Shown here one piece after another: positions 61,309-64,000 of a DNA stretch of 64,000 nucleotides; the stretch's first letter is position 1; each line of letters begins with the position of its first letter. The notes under the pieces were generated by a model. That model ran no database searches. It was given only the letters and a program-made list of their open reading frames with translations, and had not been told where the DNA came from. This DNA is from JBHJGM01 sp050331815. Lineage in GTDB: Bacteria; Verrucomicrobiota; Verrucomicrobiia; Opitutales; JBHJGM01. The DNA lies in NCBI GenBank assembly GCA_050331815.1, contig JBHJGM010000022.1, forward strand, positions 1-64,000, written 5' to 3'. The position numbers and the translations under genes were made by a program.

Positions 61309-62807
61309 AGACGCCCTGCCGAGCCAGGGCCACTCGCAAAGGGGATGTCGACGGTCAAAAATGAGCCGTTGCCGACGATAGGCAGGGGCGTGAGCGTGCC
61401 GTCCACCAGTACACTGCTCAGAAAGCCGCTGGTACCGCCCAGAGAGGGGTCGGTCTCGAGAATGGTGTAACACAAGCCGACCTCCGTCTGAATACCCAGT
61501 TGGATGAAGGCGGGACTGCTCCCCGGAGGCACCGCGATCGCACCAGTGGTCAGGCTGTCCTCAATGCCTTCGATGGTGGGTTTACGGAAAACAAAGCCGA
61601 CGTTGTAGTCCTCGGTCTCGTTCAAGCCAGGATTGTCCTCAATCTCGAAGAAGTAACCGAAATCCAACTCGGCGCTGAAACGGACGATCTCGGTTTCGCT
61701 GTCGGTGTCGGAAGTCGTCTGAATACCGGCTGCGGAGCCTAGCATGGTGTACGTAAAGGTGTCGCTGTCGAGAGGAAGTTCGCTTGAGTCGAGTACGTCG
61801 AAGCGGCCCGTGCCGTCGGCCCGCAGTTCCACCTCACTGATCTCAAAGCCGGCACCGCCGAACAAGGGTACCGGCAGGGCCGAGTCGTCATCCCAGTTGA
61901 AGGTGAAGTCGCAGACCTGGTAGTCGTCGGCGAGTTGCGCGAAGGTCGGCGAGGTGCTCGGACGCTTCATGAGCAGATTGACCTCCTGGATAAAAAAAGC
62001 GCCCCCGGGGAAGGGCTCCACATCGAGGCTTTCGCGAATGAACAGGTCGTTGCCGGCGGAGAGGCTGCCGAAGTCCAGAATCTCGCCATCCCCGATATCC
62101 AACTCCAGCTCGCCGCCCGTGATTTGCCAGGTGCCTGGGATGGGTGTTGACAGGGGTGGTCCCTCGCTGGGGTTACTGACCGTGGTGAAGGTCACCGAGA
62201 ACGTGCCGGTGGATGCCCCCGGGCTGCTGGGAGTGAGGGTCAGATTGCCTTCGAGCACGTTGAAACTGTCTAAGAAAAGCGTTTCGGAGAGATTCTGACT
62301 GCCTTGCAACTCGTATGCGAAGAAGAACCACTCGCCAGGAACGTCCGCCGGGAGGATGGACTCTTCGCGCACACCGATGAACAGGAGTGTGTCGGACTCG
62401 ATTTCTTCAATGCCATCGCCATCGGTGTCCTCGAAAATCTCCTGCGCAGTGAAGCCGAGGGTGTCCGCGTTACAGGTGGTGAAAGCCATGCCCAGCTCTT
62501 CATCGCCATCGATAAAGCCAAAGAGTACGTTGTTGTTGGCGAACCAGCGTCCGGTGCCGAACCCGACCTCGATGAAGGTGCCGTCGGCGTTGAGGATGTT
62601 GTCGGTGTTCTCGAAATCGACGAACGAAATACTGATCGCGAAGGGGTCTGTGGTGCCGGCGGCGCGGCTTTGGAGCGTGCCGATGTTCAGGTCTAGGAAC
62701 TTCCAGTTCCCGGCCACATCAGCGTTGGTGAGCGTGGTTTGCGTGGCCAGCAGTGGAAGCGGCACGCAGGCAAGTGTCCCTAGGGTGACAAGGTGTTTGA
62801 GGTGCAT
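61269..62807 (-). CDS. Secreted protein of unknown function, two related halves
   Basis: A 512-residue protein with a signal peptide (HLVTLGTLACVPLPLLA). Residues 28-270 and 290-440 look like two beta-rich units of one kind: each opens with a helix-free segment VAGNWKFLDLNI / LADDYQVCDFTF and has a GTG-R-F strand (FGTGRWFANN, DGTGRFDVLD). An acidic stretch EDTDGDGIEEIESDT is like a calcium loop. No membrane or sorting signal is at the end. The unit may be lipocalin-like; I cannot name a family. Confidence 0.7.
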   Translation of the reverse strand: MHLKHLVTLGTLACVPLPLLATQTTLTNADVAGNWKFLDLNIGTLQSRAAGTTDPFAISISFVDFENTDNILNADGTFIEVGFGTGRWFANNNVLFGFIDGDEELGMAFTTCNADTLGFTAQEIFEDTDGDGIEEIESDTLLFIGVREESILPADVPGEWFFFAYELQGSQNLSETLFLDSFNVLEGNLTLTPSSPGASTGTFSVTFTTVSNPSEGPPLSTPIPGTWQITGGELELDIGDGEILDFGSLSAGNDLFIRESLDVEPFPGGAFFIQEVNLLMKRPSTSPTFAQLADDYQVCDFTFNWDDDSALPVPLFGGAGFEISEVELRADGTGRFDVLDSSELPLDSDTFTYTMLGSAAGIQTTSDTDSETEIVRFSAELDFGYFFEIEDNPGLNETEDYNVGFVFRKPTIEGIEDSLTTGAIAVPPGSSPAFIQLGIQTEVGLCYTILETDPSLGGTSGFLSSVLVDGTLTPLPIVGNGSFLTVDIPFASGPGSAGRLYRWEIVPCPAAP

Positions 62808-62944
62808 GGGGAGGTGCAGGTGTTAGCAAAGCATGAAGCAGAAACCTTCCCGAAAAATCAAGTCATTACGGCCAGCGCGGCGGGGCAATACCCTTGACCT
62901 GACGGGGCGCGGCGCACTTGTATCGCCGCCTTTCCAGTTGCCGC

Positions 62945-63919
62945 ATGACCCGTGTTCTACTGACGACAACCTCGTTCCAGGATACCCCCGGACCCCACCA
63001 CGAAAAAGCCGCTGCCGCCGGAATTGAATTCGTGCGCGAGCGCGGGCCGCTTTCTGAAGCGCGTATGCTGGAACTGGCGGGGGAGTTCGACGCCTTTCTC
63101 TGCGGTGACGACGCGATCACCCGCGCGGTGCTGGAAAAATCCCTGCCGCGCCTGCGGATCATCTCGAAATACGGCGTGGGGATCGATAAAATCGACGTCG
63201 AAGCCGCCACCAAACTCGGTCTCCCCGTGACGTTTTGTCCGGGCGTTAACCAGACGACCGTGGCCGAGCATGTTTTCGCGCTGCTTCTGGCGCTGACCAA
63301 GAACCTGTTGAAAAATATCAACGTGACGCGGTCGGGCCGCTGGGAGCGCTCGACCGGCTACGAGATTCTGGGGAAGCGGCTGGGGATCGTCGGTCTGGGC
63401 CGTATCGGACGCGAGGTTGCCCTGCGGGCGAAGGCCTTCGGGCTGACCTGCGTGGCCTACGATGTCTACTGGCCCGAGGCGTTTGCCAAGGAGCATGCGA
63501 TCGCGCAGGCGCCGTCCATCGAAGCGATTTTCGACGACTGCGACATCATCAGTCTGCACACCAACCTGACCGAGGAAACGCGTGGCTTAATCGACACCCG
63601 GGCGCTGTCCCGGATGAAGGATTCGGTCATTTTGATCAACTGTGCGCGGGGCGAACTGGTGGAGCCGGCTGCCATGGCCGAAGCGCTCAAGGCCGGCACC
63701 GTGCAGGGTTATGCGGCTGATGTGCTCGATCAGGAGCCGCCCCCGGCGGACCACCCGCTGCTCGCCGCACCCAACTGCATCGTGACGCCGCACGTGGGCT
63801 CGCGGACGTATGAATCGGTGCTGCGACAGGCGGGCATGGCGGTCGACAACCTCATCCTCGCGCTCAAGGGCGAAAAGCCGCTGGCCCAGGTCAATGACGT
63901 TCCCACCAAGGCGCTATAA
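62945..63919 (+). CDS. D-isomer 2-hydroxyacid dehydrogenase (phosphoglycerate dehydrogenase-like)
   Basis: A 324-residue NAD-linked enzyme. The catalytic Arg is in NCARGELVEP, Glu in DVLDQEPPPADHP, His in TPHVGSRTYE; the NAD loop is GIVGLGRIGREVA. It lacks the ACT domains of long SerA. It could act on 3-phosphoglycerate or another 2-hydroxyacid. Its stop and the next start share a base (TAATG), so the next gene is probably in the same operon. Confidence 0.9.
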   Translation: MTRVLLTTTSFQDTPGPHHEKAAAAGIEFVRERGPLSEARMLELAGEFDAFLCGDDAITRAVLEKSLPRLRIISKYGVGIDKIDVEAATKLGLPVTFCPGVNQTTVAEHVFALLLALTKNLLKNINVTRSGRWERSTGYEILGKRLGIVGLGRIGREVALRAKAFGLTCVAYDVYWPEAFAKEHAIAQAPSIEAIFDDCDIISLHTNLTEETRGLIDTRALSRMKDSVILINCARGELVEPAAMAEALKAGTVQGYAADVLDQEPPPADHPLLAAPNCIVTPHVGSRTYESVLRQAGMAVDNLILALKGEKPLAQVNDVPTKAL

Positions 63920-64000
63920 TGAGCAACGCATCCGCCCAGGAAACCTTCCGGGTTGTCCCGGAGCCGCAGCACAACGCGCTCGTCCAGGCGGCCTACCGCC
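63919..64000 (+). CDS. Start of a further gene, possibly malate/L-lactate dehydrogenase type (cut by window end)
   Basis: The first 27 codons, MSNASAQETFRVVPEPQHNALVQAAYR, are all that is seen. The FRVVPEPQHNALVQAAYR start resembles the LDH2/malate dehydrogenase family, often next to 2-hydroxyacid dehydrogenases, but too little is present to be sure. Overlaps the preceding stop by one base, so translation is coupled. Confidence 0.4.
   Translation, partial: MSNASAQETFRVVPEPQHNALVQAAYR

Overview
The window is a chromosomal stretch of a G+C-rich, diderm (LPS-making) bacterium. A member of the Verrucomicrobiota, probably Opitutae-like, fits best. Evidence: a PEP-CTERM surface protein, a Kdo transferase, an LpxH-like phosphoesterase and a MipA/OmpV porin-like protein sit beside mcsA-mcsB-clpC, DUF4212/symporter genes, a CrtI-type carotenoid desaturase and gyrB-gyrA. 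The taxon is inferred from gene content only. No rRNA, tRNA, CRISPR array, intact insertion sequence or prophage was seen.

Layout. 0-5.9 kb: secreted S8-type peptidase, TPR protein, Fur-family regulator, priA. 5.9-7 kb: a broken FitAB-like locus facing an AbrB/Doc toxin-antitoxin (TA) pair. 7-16.7 kb: acs, a VOC protein, beta-carbonic anhydrase, a lipoprotein, a PEP-CTERM protein, the DUF4212/acetate-type symporter pair, a Phd/VapC pair and waaA. 16.8-25.6 kb: M16 peptidase lipoprotein, sulfotransferase, crtI, trpA, LpxH-like phosphoesterase and a GT4 glycosyltransferase. 25.6-35.9 kb: an RHH/PIN pair, PhyH dioxygenase divergent from an AraC regulator, miaA, a PpiD/SurA-like chaperone, glutathionyl-hydroquinone reductase, an epimerase gene cut by an amber codon, a YiiX-like hydrolase, a DUF4878 lipoprotein and a branched-chain aminotransferase. 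36-49 kb: mcsA-mcsB-clpC, ndk, an outer-membrane protein, ispD-ispF, pyrF, ispE, ptsI, a LbetaH acyltransferase-like protein, hisN-like phosphatase and a DnaQ-like exonuclease. 49-55 kb: gyrA, a decayed GxxExxY gene, gyrB and an Rrf2 regulator. 55-64 kb: a GATase-like exported protein with an MFS transporter, VapBC, trmH-like methyltransferase, rpsU, a sugar-phosphate isomerase-like protein, a large secreted protein, a phosphoglycerate-dehydrogenase-like enzyme and the start of another gene.

How the genes fit together. acs and the DUF4212/symporter pair point to acetate uptake and activation. ispD, ispF, ispE and crtI supply isoprenoid precursors and carotenoid desaturation. waaA, the LpxH-like enzyme, the GT4 enzyme and the MipA-like protein belong to the outer envelope. 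mcsA-mcsB-clpC is an arginine-phosphorylation/Clp proteolysis module with no ctsR beside it.

The most unusual aspect is the density of small toxin-antitoxin loci (four apparently complete pairs plus one deleted remnant in 64 kb) together with several decaying accessory genes: the FitAB fusion scar, two genes with one in-frame TAG each, a GxxExxY gene with two in-frame TAA codons, and a VapC whose start appears to be ATC. I did not find a convincing entirely new multi-gene system. The best leads are these decay/recoding events, the 8-3-8 palindrome in front of the Rrf2 gene, the His-less S8 peptidase and the Gln83 GyrA.
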